64,000 bases of DNA from Halobacillus mangrovi (GTDB taxonomy: Bacteria > Bacillota > Bacilli > Bacillales > Halobacillaceae). Of the stretch, positions 1 to 7,955 are shown one piece after another (position 1 is the stretch's first letter; the number at the start of each line of letters is the position of its first letter). The notes beneath the pieces are model-generated. The model made no database searches. It saw only the letters and a list, made by a program, of their open reading frames with translations, and had not been told where the DNA came from. A program made the position numbers and the translations under genes. The stretch spans positions 496,001-560,000 of the forward strand of contig NZ_CP020772.1 of assembly GCF_002097535.1 (NCBI RefSeq), in the 5' to 3' direction.

Positions 1-231
1 CTTACCAGCTATGAATTCAACCTACTTTACCTTCTGGTGGAAAGCCCGGGCCAAGTATTCTCCCGAGAACAATTGATTGATCATATTCACCCTCGCTCCG
101 ATGCAGAAATCTTCCCAAGGACAATAGATGCCCATGTAAAAAAACTAAGAAGAAAGATTGAAGAGCATCCAGGACAGCCAAAGCGGATTGTAACCGTAAG
201 AGGAATGGGGTATAAATTTGTTGGGAAATAA
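1..231 (+). CDS. OmpR/PhoB-family response regulator, C-terminal part (5' end outside window)
   Basis: The open frame enters from the left edge and reads as the winged-helix DNA-binding domain of an OmpR-family response regulator. It starts with LTSYEFNLLYLLVESPGQVF, followed by the recognition helix region (FPRTIDAHVKKLRRKIE) and the wing ending VTVRGMGYKFVGK. The receiver domain with the phosphorylated Asp lies upstream of the window, so target genes cannot be judged. The kinase gene overlaps its last 14 bases, which indicates a co-translated two-component pair. Confidence 0.9.
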   Translation, partial: LTSYEFNLLYLLVESPGQVFSREQLIDHIHPRSDAEIFPRTIDAHVKKLRRKIEEHPGQPKRIVTVRGMGYKFVGK

Positions 232-1315
232 GTTTAAGCAATATATTTCTTCTGATTTACGAGTTCGTCTGACTATGATTCAGATCTTTATTCTTGCAAG
301 CTTTCTTCTATTTAGCGGTCTTACAATTTATCAAACGGCATGCAGCCTGGTTGGCGAAATGAATGGAGTTACCCGTTCTGTTCAAAATGGATTTCATGTA
401 GATTTGCTCGGCTATTTTTGGCTCATTAGCGCTGGTGCCATTATTATAGGTGGTTTTGTTTATGTGAAAGTCACACGATCGATGTTAAAACCAATTCAGC
501 AAATGAAAGGATCGGTCAGGGAAATCCGTAATGGACGTTATCCAGAACCGATTTCTGTTGACCGTGAAACGGATGATATAGGCCAGCTGGTTCAGCACGT
601 TAACGACCTAAACCAAAAACTCCAATTGAACGAAAAGCTTCGAAACCGGATGCTTAGCGATATGTCTCATGAAATAAGAACGCCGCTGTCGAACCTCAGG
701 GGGTATTTGGAAGCTCTTCAAAAAGGAATTATAAAAGGTGATCCTGCTATCTATCAATCACTGTATGAGGAAACACAGCGCATCACTGATTTACTTAGTC
801 AAATTGACTGGATTCGTGAATGGGATGGTTCCGCCCTTGATACAATGATATCTCCCGACCTTATAGAAGCACGAGAGCTAATTGATCATGTGGTTAAACT
901 TTATGCACTAGAGTTTCAGCAAAAAGGAATTCCACTTCATGTAGATGTAGATACAGCAGAGATCTATGTAGACAATAGAGGGATGCAGCAGGTACTCACC
1001 AACCTTTTGAGTAATGCACTGAGTTATTATAGTGGAGACGAGGCTGTAGAGATAAAAGGAGAAAAATCTGGGAGCGATTACACGATATTTGTAAAAGGTC
1101 CCGGACTATCAATTCCTAACGAGCAACTTGAGAAGATCTTCGAACGGTTTTACAGGGTTGATACATCCAGGTCAAGAGATACCGGAGGATCGGGTTTAGG
1201 ATTAGCGATTAGTAAAGAGATCGTCGATCGTCATAAAGGAAGCATAGAAGTAGAAAGTGATGAACACATCCATAAGTTTATCGTTTGTTTGCCTAATGTC
1301 GTCAGCCAGAGCTGA
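218..1315 (+). CDS. membrane sensor histidine kinase with altered ATP-binding G1 box
   Basis: Cognate kinase of the preceding regulator, 365 aa, starting at TTG inside the end of the regulator gene. Two membrane segments (about residues 20-40 and 65-85) bracket a very short extracellular loop, so it may sense within the membrane. A HAMP linker (about 86-140) leads to the HisKA motif SDMSHEIRTPLSNL with phospho-acceptor His151. The ATPase domain has a normal N box (NLLSNALSYY, 262-271) and G2 box (GGSGLGLAI). At the G1 box, where DxGxGI is expected, it reads VKGPGLSIP with no Asp, which should weaken ATP binding. The signal sensed is unknown; the next genes are sulfur-transfer proteins with their own promoter. 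Confidence 0.85.
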   Translation: MLGNKFKQYISSDLRVRLTMIQIFILASFLLFSGLTIYQTACSLVGEMNGVTRSVQNGFHVDLLGYFWLISAGAIIIGGFVYVKVTRSMLKPIQQMKGSVREIRNGRYPEPISVDRETDDIGQLVQHVNDLNQKLQLNEKLRNRMLSDMSHEIRTPLSNLRGYLEALQKGIIKGDPAIYQSLYEETQRITDLLSQIDWIREWDGSALDTMISPDLIEARELIDHVVKLYALEFQQKGIPLHVDVDTAEIYVDNRGMQQVLTNLLSNALSYYSGDEAVEIKGEKSGSDYTIFVKGPGLSIPNEQLEKIFERFYRVDTSRSRDTGGSGLGLAISKEIVDRHKGSIEVESDEHIHKFIVCLPNVVSQS

Positions 1316-1329
1316 GGCATTTTTCTTTG

Positions 1330-1358
1330 TTGACATTATACCGTGCAGGGTATATAGT
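1330..1358 (+). promoter_or_regulatory. sigma-A promoter with CstR-type operator in the spacer
   Basis: TTGACA (1330-1335), a 17-bp spacer and TATAGT (1353-1358) form a near-consensus promoter for the two rhodanese genes. The spacer holds the 16-bp inverted repeat ATACCGTGCAGGGTAT (1338-1353). The same arrangement occurs, on the other strand, in front of the cstR-like gene at 22.9 kb, so the persulfide-responsive repressor encoded there is the likely regulator. Confidence 0.75.
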
Positions 1359-1390
1359 GGAACAAGAATGAATGAATAAGGAGTGGAACA

Positions 1391-1759
1391 ATGATTGCTA
1401 TTACAGTTAGTGCAGCTATACTGATGTTGTTGTTCTTTATGAATAGATACTGGCCAGTCCACAATTTAAAACGAATAGATGTGAATGAAATAGGACAAGA
1501 TACGATTCTTCTTGATGCAAGGGATTACCAGACCTCAAGCAGGGATCGGGTAGGAGATGCCTATTGTATTCCATTATCCTATTTAAACCGTCATCATACA
1601 GATTTACCAGATAAAAAGGTTGCATTAATCGTATCTGATCAGGTTGAAAGAAACCTATGTACCCGGCTACTTCGTAAAAAAGGGTATGAAGTAATCGGGT
1701 ACACGATGGCTGATCAAATGACCAGTTATCATGCTGTTCCTTGTATGTGTGAAAAATAG
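1391..1759 (+). CDS. membrane-anchored rhodanese-like protein lacking the catalytic Cys
   Basis: 122 aa. One N-terminal membrane helix (residues 1-17) precedes a rhodanese-like fold: LLDARDYQ resembles the DVR strand, and the active-site loop position reads LIVSDQVERNLCTRLL. The thiolate of a real rhodanese (CxxGxR) is missing there, so this is probably a non-catalytic or partner domain. The protein ends CMCEK, which could offer thiols. It is first in an operon with an intact rhodanese and lies behind a CstR-type operator, which points to persulfide handling at the membrane. Confidence 0.65.
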   Translation: MIAITVSAAILMLLFFMNRYWPVHNLKRIDVNEIGQDTILLDARDYQTSSRDRVGDAYCIPLSYLNRHHTDLPDKKVALIVSDQVERNLCTRLLRKKGYEVIGYTMADQMTSYHAVPCMCEK

Positions 1760-1771
1760 GAGGTGCTGGAA

Positions 1772-2134
1772 ATGGAAAGTCTAATTCAATGGATTATTAT
1801 CATAGGTATAGCTATATTTGTTGCGAAGCGCTTCATGCCTGCTAAAGGTGTTGAATCGATCACTTCACAAGAAGCTCAGAAGCTTATGAAGGAGAAAAAT
1901 GTACAGTTTATAGATGTTCGGACACCAGGTGAGTTCCGGGCAAACCACCGAAAGCCGTTCAAAAACATACCATTATCAGATTTGGTGAGAAGATCTGATG
2001 AGATTAACCGTGAAGACAGGGTGGTTTTAGTTTGTCAAAGCGGTATGAGAAGCACCAAGGCAGCAAAACTATTAAGAAAACAAGGTTTTAAAAATTTATA
2101 CAATGTAAAAGGCGGTATGGGGACCTGGGTATAA
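1772..2134 (+). CDS. membrane-anchored rhodanese-domain sulfurtransferase
   Basis: 120 aa from the ATG at 1772, which is spaced correctly from AGGAGG at 1758-1763; the in-frame GTG at 1763 overlaps that site and is rejected. A single N-terminal membrane helix (LIQWIIIIGIAIFVAKRF) is followed by a full single-domain rhodanese: FIDVRTPGEFR, then the active-site loop VCQSGMRSTKAA with the catalytic Cys, then GGMGTW at the end. It should move sulfane sulfur between thiols on the cytoplasmic face. It follows the Cys-less paralog by 12 bp and shares its CstR-type promoter. Confidence 0.85.
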   Translation: MESLIQWIIIIGIAIFVAKRFMPAKGVESITSQEAQKLMKEKNVQFIDVRTPGEFRANHRKPFKNIPLSDLVRRSDEINREDRVVLVCQSGMRSTKAAKLLRKQGFKNLYNVKGGMGTWV

Positions 2135-2154
2135 TTCCTGTATTGGCATCGTTT

Positions 2155-2198
2155 AGGGATGAAGCACTGTGAGATTCACGGGACTTTATCCCTTTTTT
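2155..2198 (+). terminator. rho-independent terminator after the rhodanese pair
   Basis: Stem GGGATGAAG with CTTTATCCC (one G-U pair) around a loop that contains a small GTGA/TCAC stem, followed by six T. Confidence 0.65.
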
Positions 2199-2306
2199 CA
2201 TGCGTATATATCTCAGAATTTTTAAACAAATGGTATACTGATGGTAGAGATTCCCTTTCATCATGATTGAACTCCAGAAAATAGAGATGTTACGAGGAGG
2301 AATAAA

Positions 2307-3272
2307 ATGAGTGAAATGAAATTGATTCCATATCGTACGGAAGAGGTCTTGGAGAGTACATCAGAAATTCCTAAAGGTGTACAGATGATTGAAGCCGAAG
2401 ACTTGTGGGTGGATAGCGACAGGGGTAGAGGAAGTGTAGTAGCTGTTATCGATACTGGCTGTCAATTAGATCATCCAGATTTAAAGGGTAGAATCATAGG
2501 CGGGCGCAACTTTACCTCAGACTATGATAGTGACCCTGAGAACTACGCAGATAACAATGGCCACGGAACTCATGTTGCGGGGACAATTGCTGCTATAGAG
2601 AACGGAGAAGGGGTAGTAGGCGTTGCGCCTGAGGCAAGTCTCCTGGTATTGAAGGTATTGAAGGGTTCTGGAAGTGGAGAATACCAATGGATTATTGATG
2701 CGATTGAGTATGCCATTCAATGGTCTGGTCCAGACGGAGAGAAGGTTCGTATCATTTCTATGTCCCTCGGCGGGCCAGATGATTCCGAAGAGCTTCATAC
2801 GGTCATTAAAAAAGCAGTGGATCAAGATATTTCCGTTGTATGTGCAGCCGGCAACGAAGGGGATGGGCGACCAAGCACCCCTGAATACGGGTACCCTGGT
2901 GCCTATAATGAAGTTATTCAAGTTGGTGCAGTAGATGAAAATAGGGCCCTTGCAGACTTTACGAATACAAATGACGAGATAGATCTGGTCGCTCCTGGAG
3001 TTAAGGTTTTGTCCACTTACATTGAAGGGAAATATGCGAAGCTCTCTGGTACCTCTATGGCTACCCCTCACGTTTCAGGCGGATTGGCTCTTCTCATTCC
3101 TTTAGTAGAAAAACAGTTTGAGCGTCATATGACAGAGGCAGAAATCTTCTCCCAGCTCATTAAGCGTACTACACCATTAGGTTATAAAAAATGTGCAGAA
3201 GGAAATGGATTGCTGACCCTCGCTTTAGTTCAAAAACTCGAAGATCTTTTTAGTACCTACATTAATAACTAA
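2307..3272 (+). CDS. isp: intracellular subtilisin-family serine protease
   Basis: 321 aa, no signal peptide, so cytoplasmic. The S8 triad is visible: Asp in [14 protein letters not shown], His in [10 protein letters not shown], Ser in [13 protein letters not shown], plus the oxyanion Asn in AAGNEG. The N-terminus carries LIPYRT, matching the LIPY/F motif of the short inhibitory propeptide of Bacillus intracellular subtilisins, and length and layout agree with that family. Family knowledge: these enzymes degrade cytoplasmic protein late in growth after propeptide removal. It is a single-gene unit between two terminators with the site GAGGAGG before the ATG. Confidence 0.93.
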   Translation: MSEMKLIPYRTEEVLESTSEIPKGVQMIEAEDLWVDSDRGRGSVVAVIDTGCQLDHPDLKGRIIGGRNFTSDYDSDPENYADNNGHGTHVAGTIAAIENGEGVVGVAPEASLLVLKVLKGSGSGEYQWIIDAIEYAIQWSGPDGEKVRIISMSLGGPDDSEELHTVIKKAVDQDISVVCAAGNEGDGRPSTPEYGYPGAYNEVIQVGAVDENRALADFTNTNDEIDLVAPGVKVLSTYIEGKYAKLSGTSMATPHVSGGLALLIPLVEKQFERHMTEAEIFSQLIKRTTPLGYKKCAEGNGLLTLALVQKLEDLFSTYINN

Positions 3273-3278
3273 TTTTAA

Positions 3279-3311
3279 CATCCCCTGTTTTTTAGCAGGG
3301 GATGTTTTTTT
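3279..3311 (+). terminator. rho-independent terminator of isp
   Basis: Perfect 9-bp stem CATCCCCTG/CAGGGGATG followed by seven T. Confidence 0.9.
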
Positions 3312-3734
3312 GTTTTACTATGCATCCTATGATTGAGGGCTTCTAGATCCCTTATAGGATAAAGCTTTGTTGTCCTATAAGGTAGAGTAGGGGAGGGAAG
3401 AAATAAATGGGGCTGTTTTGTTGGCTTTAGTTTATAGTTTGAAATTTCCCTTCTTTTCCTTACACTCTATCCTCTGCCAATTCTACTTTATTTTTTCCTT
3501 TCCTTTCATTTTATCTTTTCTTTTTATCCATACATCTTAAAGTATTATGTTTTTACTACTATTCTATATTCTACTTGCAGATTATTTAAATCTATTAAAG
3601 AAAAAACTTCTTTTAGATATATATTTTTAAAGCATAACTCCACGTAATCTAAAAGTCTTATTCTCAGTCCGCGTTTTAGAAAACAAACTTTAAACTCAGT
3701 CCGGAGTTTTGTGTATAATTTTGTAAAAAAATCT

Positions 3735-3905
3735 GTTTTAATAGTTTGTACACGTATATGTGTGCATGTAAACAAATTGCATTCTTTTTGAATTCAAATT
3801 GTGTGCATGTTTACAAAAGCGTATGCATGTTGGTATTTAGACATGTGTGCGTATTTGTAAACATGTGTACACAAATGGAGGCATGCAAACGTATTTGAGT
3901 ACATC
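3735..3905. repeat. cluster of TGTGTGCATG-type repeats upstream of parM (candidate centromere)
   Basis: About 680 bases between isp and parM lack a believable gene. The last part is dense in related words: TGTGTGCATGTAAACAAAT (3759-3777), TGTGTGCATGTTTACAAAA (3800-3818), CGTATGCATGTTGGTATTT (3820-3838), then inverted and degenerate copies around 3843-3860, 3859-3876 and 3880-3898. An earlier direct repeat CTCAGTCCG occurs at 3663 and 3695. Type II partition cassettes carry ParR-binding repeats in front of parM and act there as parC and as the autoregulated promoter. I infer the same here from position and sequence pattern only. Confidence 0.6.
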
Positions 3906-3992
3906 TAAAGGCGCATTGACTTTGCTGGAATAGTTTTATAGATTAGAGGTGAAGTAGGTAAAATCTAGTAATAATAAAGGAGAGCTGTTTTA

Positions 3993-5180
3993 ATGACAAA
4001 CTCGAGAATTGCAGCTGTTGACGTGGGTAATGATGCAGTGAAGGCTAACTTTGGAAAATTAGAATCATCCCTATATATTCCAAACGTGATTGCGAGAGAC
4101 TTAGAAGATCGCCCTGTTATCGGAATTGAAGATTTAGATGAAAAAAATCCACTCGATAACTTACATATTCGAGTGCATTCCCCAGCATTAAAAGAAAATA
4201 ATGCTATCTATCGAGTAGGTAATCTGGCTACGAAAACAACGAACTCCACGGAATTGGATCCGGGAAGTTATAAATCTGAGGAAGATCAGACGCTGATTAT
4301 GCTATTCGCTTCTCTAGCGATGGATGCTGTGGAAGGGAAGAATGCACAATCTGCAAAAAACAATGTGGTAGAAGCTAACTATACGCTAGGAACAGGTTTA
4401 CCACTTCGCGAAGTTAAGGAAGGCAAGGATGTAGGTTACCGTTCCCAACTGCTAGGATCCGTGCACCAAGTCGAGTTCCTAGTCACCCCTAAATATCAAG
4501 GTATGAAAGTGAACATCAAGTTTGACGAAGTGAAAGTTTATCCTGAAGGATTTGCGGCATACATCAACCTGGTTATGGATAATGATTTAAACATCATTAA
4601 TAGAGAGCTTATCGATAAACAGATCCTTATCCAGGATATTGGTGGTTTATCAACGGACATCGCTGTCATCCGTAACCGTAATGTCGATGACGATAAGGCT
4701 CAAGGGTTCAACTTAGGAGTCTCTGAATCTCTTGAAATGATCAGAGATGAGATTCTTACGAAACATGGAGTTGAACTGGATAGTCGACGTGATGTAGTTG
4801 ACATCATTACTCGAAACAATGATCGCCATCACATTATGGTTAAAGGTAGCCGGACGAACGTTCATGATATTACTGACCGCATCCTTCTTGAACTGGCGAA
4901 AAAGCAGTATCGCTATCTAAGAAATGTATGGCAAAAGAACTCTCAATCTGAGATCTGTTATTTCGTTGGTGGCGGTTCAGCAGTGCTTAAAGAATATATT
5001 AAGTCGTTAAACAATAAACTTGATGGCTTCAATATTGAGTTTTTCGAAGATGAGAATGAAAGTATCTGGATGATGGCGAATGCTTATTACAAGTTGATTT
5101 CTGATTATATCCGCAAAAATTCTAAGCAAACTGGAAAAGAAAACAAGAAACAAGAACAAAAAGCAGCCTCATCTAAGTAA
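3993..5180 (+). CDS. parM: ParM/StbA-type actin-like segregation ATPase
   Basis: 395 aa. The actin-fold nucleotide motifs are in order: phosphate-1 AAVDVGNDAVKANFG near the N-terminus, phosphate-2 QDIGGLSTDIAV in the middle and adenosine-binding FVGGGSAVLKEY near residue 330. The length fits the ParM/Alp group rather than MreB. Family knowledge: ParM polymers push apart DNA copies held through ParR bound at parC. Here parM is preceded by a repeat cluster and followed at 13 bp by a ParR-like gene, a complete type II partition cassette. The surrounding genes look chromosomal, so it may be an integrated plasmid module or a resident chromosomal system. Start supported by AAAGGAG. Confidence 0.88.
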   Translation: MTNSRIAAVDVGNDAVKANFGKLESSLYIPNVIARDLEDRPVIGIEDLDEKNPLDNLHIRVHSPALKENNAIYRVGNLATKTTNSTELDPGSYKSEEDQTLIMLFASLAMDAVEGKNAQSAKNNVVEANYTLGTGLPLREVKEGKDVGYRSQLLGSVHQVEFLVTPKYQGMKVNIKFDEVKVYPEGFAAYINLVMDNDLNIINRELIDKQILIQDIGGLSTDIAVIRNRNVDDDKAQGFNLGVSESLEMIRDEILTKHGVELDSRRDVVDIITRNNDRHHIMVKGSRTNVHDITDRILLELAKKQYRYLRNVWQKNSQSEICYFVGGGSAVLKEYIKSLNNKLDGFNIEFFEDENESIWMMANAYYKLISDYIRKNSKQTGKENKKQEQKAASSK

Positions 5181-5193
5181 GTGATGGTATACC

Positions 5194-5805
5194 ATGAGTC
5201 AGTCTAAAAGAAGTGTGGAGAGGGGACAGTCGATCACGTTTCGTGTCCCCTCAGATACACCCGACCATTTGTTACGCCAACTCTCTCATCTGAAAGATAC
5301 AGAACGAAGAAACTTTTCTAGCAAGATTGCACAATTTGTACTTAATGGAGTAAATGAATCACTTTCAAAAGGGAAAGAAACCATATCCGTCCCGCTCCCA
5401 AAACCTCTTACAAAAGAACAACGGAACTGGATGAAGCATGAGCACTCGGAAGCGCTGATCGGGAGCATTCTATACCAGCTTATGATGGACCCGGTAAGGG
5501 CGACGACTCTTTTGGCTTCTTTAAACAGCAATGCCTACGACATCAATGATGCTTTATATTTACAAGAAGAGGAGGCAGCGGCTGCAGAGGAGCGTGAGTC
5601 AGTTCCAGTACCAGTACCAACCGAACCTGAACCAGTACAAGAGGATTCTGGCGAAGAGTGGAAGGACATTGATGATGAACTGGAAGGGCTTAGTCTGGAT
5701 CATTTGCAAGAAGATCTCCACGAAAATAAAGAGGAAGAGTCGCTAAACGATGATGAAGAAGAGGATGACCTTTTAGGTGACTTCCTTTCGAAGATGAATA
5801 AGTAA
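5194..5805 (+). CDS. parR: ParR-like ribbon-helix-helix adaptor with acidic tail
   Basis: 203 aa. Residues about 12-55 (QSITFRVPSDTP... then RRNFSSKIAQFVLNGV) look like the ribbon-helix-helix DNA-binding fold of ParR-type adaptors. A linker rich in Pro and Val (VPVPVPTEPEPV, about 140) leads into a strongly acidic C-terminus (EEEDDLLGDFLSKMNK), which would suit contact with the ParM filament end. The identification rests on position after parM and on the N-terminal motif; ParR sequences are very variable. The ribosome site before ATG is weak (GTGATGG), consistent with coupling to parM. Confidence 0.75.
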   Translation: MSQSKRSVERGQSITFRVPSDTPDHLLRQLSHLKDTERRNFSSKIAQFVLNGVNESLSKGKETISVPLPKPLTKEQRNWMKHEHSEALIGSILYQLMMDPVRATTLLASLNSNAYDINDALYLQEEEAAAAEERESVPVPVPTEPEPVQEDSGEEWKDIDDELEGLSLDHLQEDLHENKEEESLNDDEEEDDLLGDFLSKMNK

Positions 5806-5810
5806 TGAAA

Positions 5811-5843
5811 AGTCCCAGCTGATTAGTAGCGGGGCTTTTTTTT
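5811..5843 (+). terminator. rho-independent terminator of parMR
   Basis: AGTCCCAGCT pairs imperfectly with AGCGGGGCT, followed by eight T. Confidence 0.8.
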
Positions 5844-6263
5844 ATTACTTAGGAAATTAAAAATGGTTTGTAGGTAACTTTCTCAGGTGTAACCATTAGG
5901 CTGCAGGGCACATATATTTCCGAAGAACCTTCACTTAAGATCATTCCAACCAAAGAGAATGGATGGAAAAGCTTTTAACTTAGAGGTAGAATTTAGTGTT
6001 GCCTATTTAATTATGAGTTTTATTGGAACGGCCATATTTTAAATGATGATTTTTAGCAACACCTTATCCAGACAGCTGCTACATTTATGGACTGCTTATC
6101 ACCTTAGACAACAAATCAGCGAACGCTCACAACTTATATAAAAGTTATTCTCTCATTCAAAACAAAGGAATGGGTCCTACGGTAATTGCTCTAGAATTGT
6201 ACGTTGGCCAGTAATACATGTCGCAAGGTTATGGACAGGTACCTCTTTAGAAAAACATAAATA
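5844..6263. other. gene-free stretch of about 420 bases
   Basis: Stops occur in all frames on both strands and no ribosome site precedes a frame of useful length. Short open pieces, such as the one encoding LLHLWTAYHLRQQISERSQL near 6080-6140, resemble remnants of coding sequence, but I cannot assign a family. It could be a decayed gene beside the partition cassette. Confidence 0.4.
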
Positions 6264-6295
6264 AAACAAACCTCTAAGGTGACTGAGGTTTGTTT
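6264..6295 (-). terminator. bidirectional-looking terminator of the zinc-ribbon gene
   Basis: Perfect 11-bp stem AAACAAACCTC/GAGGTTTGTTT at the stop codon of the minus-strand gene. The arms give T-rich tails on either strand. Confidence 0.75.
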
Positions 6296-6542
6296 ACGAT
6301 AAGCGGTTATGGTTCGCATAAGCTACAAAAGATTGTTCGTTTTCGATAAGTCCACAGGATCCACATTGGATCTTTTTCGCAGGGCCATTGTAGGGCGTAT
6401 GGAAAACGTCCAGATTATCATCTGTATACTCCACTTCCACTTCACCTGATTTTGGATTAATCTTAACGGATTTTGCACGCTGTTCAATAATGTTAAACCT
6501 GGAACGATTGGTCTTACAATTGGGACATAAATATGGTTCCAT
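6294..6542 (-). CDS. small zinc-ribbon protein of unknown function
   Basis: 82 aa. Two Cys pairs, CPNC (residues 6-9) and CGSC (about 60-63), flank a central part with alternating charged and beta-prone residues (VKINPKSGEVEVEY). This is the layout of a zinc ribbon. No catalytic motif is visible. It stands alone between a strong terminator and a divergent signalling operon. Start supported by GGAGGTGAAAGG upstream. It may bind nucleic acid or protein through the ribbon; function not known to me. Confidence 0.7.
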   Translation of the reverse strand: MEPYLCPNCKTNRSRFNIIEQRAKSVKINPKSGEVEVEYTDDNLDVFHTPYNGPAKKIQCGSCGLIENEQSFVAYANHNRLS

Positions 6543-6689
6543 CCTTTCACCTCCATGGTTAGTTTCTCACTTGTATCCAAAATTATGCAGGATATATTCT
6601 CTGTAAAATAAGGGAATGCCCTAATATCTGTTTAGCTCTAATGGATGTAGGATAGAAAGTAAGAATTTAAGTAGGAGAGGTGAATACGC

Positions 6690-7286
6690 ATGACTGTCTC
6701 ATCCCCCACTCATGTAATTTCAAAGATGTATGAATCCATGCTGTTTGAGATGTCATATGATTTGCATGAGAGATATGCACAGTTATTGACGAGTGCTTTA
6801 CATCATGTAGATGCAGATAGCTGTAAAGAAGATGTGAGGGCTTTATTGATACATTTAATTGAGGATATGAGAAACCGTTCTAAAGAAATCTATCCTCTTT
6901 TATATCAAGAATACGGACTTACCTTTGCTCTTAAAAGTTATATAAAACAAGTGGAAAAGCGATACGGTGTTAAAATTGATTTCGCCCATTCGCACAAGCT
7001 GAATCAAATCTTTGCAAATAACGGTGTGTTGGCTTTTCGGCTATTGCAAATAACACTGAAGTTAATTCTCGAATACTCGGAAACGGATTATGTGAAGATT
7101 GAAGTTGATCAATTAGGGATCCTGTTCAGATACAAATCTTATATCGAGAGCTTTTCATCAGATCAGGAGGAATTGTTACAGTTATTACAGAAAGACTTAG
7201 ATATAGAGATGGAGTTCATAAGAAGGAAAGATCAGATAGAATGGCGCTGGTTCTCAGCTCATTTAGTGCAAGGAGGAAAACTATGA
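6690..7286 (+). CDS. histidine-kinase-like protein with His but no ATP-binding motifs
   Basis: 198 aa. It follows the outline of a HisKA_3/HATPase core when set beside the downstream kinase. MSYDLHERYAQLL (His26) matches RELHDGIGQELY; EYGLTFALKSYIKQVEKRYG matches ELGLLPAIRSFLHRLDKSFG; LLQITLKLILEYSETDYVKI matches IVQEALTNVRKYAEIDQASV. The phospho-acceptor His is kept, but the N-box Asn is gone and no G1 or G2 box follows. It therefore cannot act as an ordinary kinase; it could be a Spo0B-like phosphotransferase, a phosphatase or a decoy dimer partner. First gene of the operon; its stop overlaps the start of the response regulator. Confidence 0.6.
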   Translation: MTVSSPTHVISKMYESMLFEMSYDLHERYAQLLTSALHHVDADSCKEDVRALLIHLIEDMRNRSKEIYPLLYQEYGLTFALKSYIKQVEKRYGVKIDFAHSHKLNQIFANNGVLAFRLLQITLKLILEYSETDYVKIEVDQLGILFRYKSYIESFSSDQEELLQLLQKDLDIEMEFIRRKDQIEWRWFSAHLVQGGKL

Positions 7287-7939
7287 TCTCAATTGTGATT
7301 GTCGATGATCATGCCGTCGTAAGGTCCGGACTGACTATGCTGTTGGATGCGGTCGATGATTTTGAAGTAGTCGGTGAAGCTTCTGAAGGGGACGAAGCTT
7401 ATCAGCAAGTGGAAGAGAAACATCCTCGGGTCGTATTAATGGACCTTTCAATGCCGCATGGAAAAGATGGGTTATCAGCAACTTCGGAAATTAAAAAGCA
7501 ATTCCAAGATACTCAAATCTTAATTTTGACCATGCATGATGATGAAGAGTATTTATTCAGAGCCATTGAATTGGGCGCATCTGGATGTATATTAAAAAAT
7601 GCACCGCACGAGGAGCTCGTGAAGGCCATTAGGCAAGTGGCAAGCGGAGATGCGTATTTATATCCATCGGCGACAAAACGCCTGATGGAAGACTACATGG
7701 ACAAAATTAAGAACAATGGCAAAGCAGATACCTACCGCCTTTTAACCGATCGGGAACGTGAAGTACTAGCCCTTGTAGCTAAGGGGTTTTCCAATAAAGA
7801 AATTGCAACTAAACTAGTCATTAGTGTTAAAACAGTAGAAGCTCATAAAGCTAAAGTAATGGAAAAGCTTAAATTGAGAACAAGACCTGAACTTGTAGAG
7901 TATGCTTGGAAGCGAGGATTACTTGGGTATTCAATTTAG
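7283..7939 (+). CDS. NarL/NreC-family response regulator
   Basis: 218 aa from ATG 7283, chosen because AGGAGG lies correctly upstream and the ATG overlaps the preceding TGA; a longer frame opens at 7241. The receiver domain has DD at residues 8-9, phospho-acceptor Asp54 (VVLMDLSMPHG) and Lys in the usual late position. The LuxR-type helix-turn-helix reads LTDREREVLALVAKGFSNKE ... SVKTVEAHKAKVMEKL. Partner of the PAS kinase two genes on. Resembles NreC/LiaR-type regulators; the adjacent oxidase operon is the obvious target. Confidence 0.9.
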   Translation: MISIVIVDDHAVVRSGLTMLLDAVDDFEVVGEASEGDEAYQQVEEKHPRVVLMDLSMPHGKDGLSATSEIKKQFQDTQILILTMHDDEEYLFRAIELGASGCILKNAPHEELVKAIRQVASGDAYLYPSATKRLMEDYMDKIKNNGKADTYRLLTDREREVLALVAKGFSNKEIATKLVISVKTVEAHKAKVMEKLKLRTRPELVEYAWKRGLLGYSI

Positions 7940-7955
7940 TAAAGGATGACAAGAC

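Noticed and set aside
2517..3071. 184-codon antisense ORF in isp
   Set aside because: Shadow of the intact subtilisin gene on the other strand; no start signals.
3545..3775. Minus-strand 76-codon ORF upstream of parM
   Set aside because: It runs through the AT-rich repeat region, has no ribosome site and no protein-like composition.
3735..3905. CRISPR array
   Set aside because: The repeated words are short, irregularly spaced, in both orientations and have no uniform spacers; no cas genes are present.
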